DNA of 22,520 nt from an uncultured Clostridia bacterium (GTDB lineage Bacteria > Bacillota > Clostridia > Oscillospirales > Acutalibacteraceae): contig CALBKQ010000162.1 of the NCBI GenBank assembly GCA_937895645.1, forward strand, positions 1-22,520, given 5' to 3'. Every line of letters starts with the position of its first letter. Position 1 is the stretch's first letter. The notes under the pieces were generated by a model. The model searched no databases and was not told the DNA's origin. It was given only the letters and a program-made list of their open reading frames with translations. Shown here one piece after another: positions 22,412 through 22,520 of this stretch. The position numbers and the translations under genes were made by a program.

Positions 22412-22520
22412 TTATTTCATATTTTCTTCGTATGACTTAATCATCTTTTTAACCATTTGACCGCCAACTGAACCTGCCTGTTTTGAAGTAAGGTCACCGT
22501 TGTAGCCCTGCTTAAGATTT
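22412..22520 (-). CDS. Alpha/beta-type small acid-soluble spore protein, 3' part
   Basis: The last 35 residues and stop of a gene that enters from the right edge (first full codon at 22519). They read NLKQGYNGDLTSKQAGSVGG and then QMVKKMIKSYEENMK. GDLT-x5-GSVGG-x-MVKKMI is the conserved second half of alpha/beta SASPs, which coat spore DNA and are cut by the GPR protease at germination. The N-terminal half with the GPR site is outside the window. This is the best direct sign that the organism forms endospores. Confidence 0.9.
   Translation of the reverse strand, partial: NLKQGYNGDLTSKQAGSVGGQMVKKMIKSYEENMK

Overview
The window reads as a gene-dense, low-GC chromosomal segment of an endospore-forming Clostridia (Firmicutes/Bacillota). 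An Oscillospirales/Ruminococcus-type organism is my best guess from protein style, not a proven assignment. The evidence is strong AGGAGG-type ribosome sites, housekeeping genes typical of Firmicutes (hprK, whiA, rapZ, rbgA, paired type I signal peptidases), and an alpha/beta-type small acid-soluble spore protein at the right edge. I see no phage, insertion sequence, CRISPR array, tRNA or rRNA. No gap without a gene exceeds about 160 bases.

Layout from left to right. (1) Positions 1-1800, plus strand: the end of serC and complete serA (phosphorylated serine pathway), closed by a strong hairpin terminator. (2) 1798-7014, minus strand: one tightly packed operon with a recognisable promoter at 6986-7014. 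It encodes an LCP-like membrane-anchored protein, a transglutaminase-like extracytoplasmic protein, folE, folP, folB, folK and a DEDDh exonuclease with a zinc-ribbon tail. (3) 7022-8487, minus: a free-standing polyprenyl-phosphate sugar transferase with its own promoter and terminator. (4) 8531-12989, minus: tig-clpP-clpX-EamA transporter, from an extended -10 promoter upstream of tig. Hairpins lie in the tig/clpP and clpX/EamA gaps. (5) 13051-13973: a metallophosphoesterase (minus) divergent from a 54-residue Cys-rich DUF1540 protein (plus). (6) 14033-15579, minus: thrC with its own promoter, convergent with the DUF1540 gene across a perfect 11-bp hairpin. (7) 15583-22319, minus: a nine-gene run hprK-murB-rapZ-whiA-lepB-lepB-rbgA-rnhB-yraN behind a TTGGAA/17/TATAAT promoter. 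(8) 22355-22520, minus: terminator and 3' end of a spore-protein gene.

Functionally this is mostly core biology: serine and threonine synthesis, tetrahydropterin/folate synthesis, protein folding and Clp proteolysis, protein export, ribosome assembly, RNA-DNA hybrid removal, and control of carbon use and cell wall synthesis. I did not find a convincing new multi-gene system. The items most worth a second look are the LCP-like/transglutaminase pair that leads the folate operon, the histone-like lysine/alanine tail on trigger factor, the absence of yvcK between rapZ and whiA, the run of non-ATG starts at the head of the hprK operon, the overlapping pair of signal peptidases, and the zinc-ribbon exonuclease.
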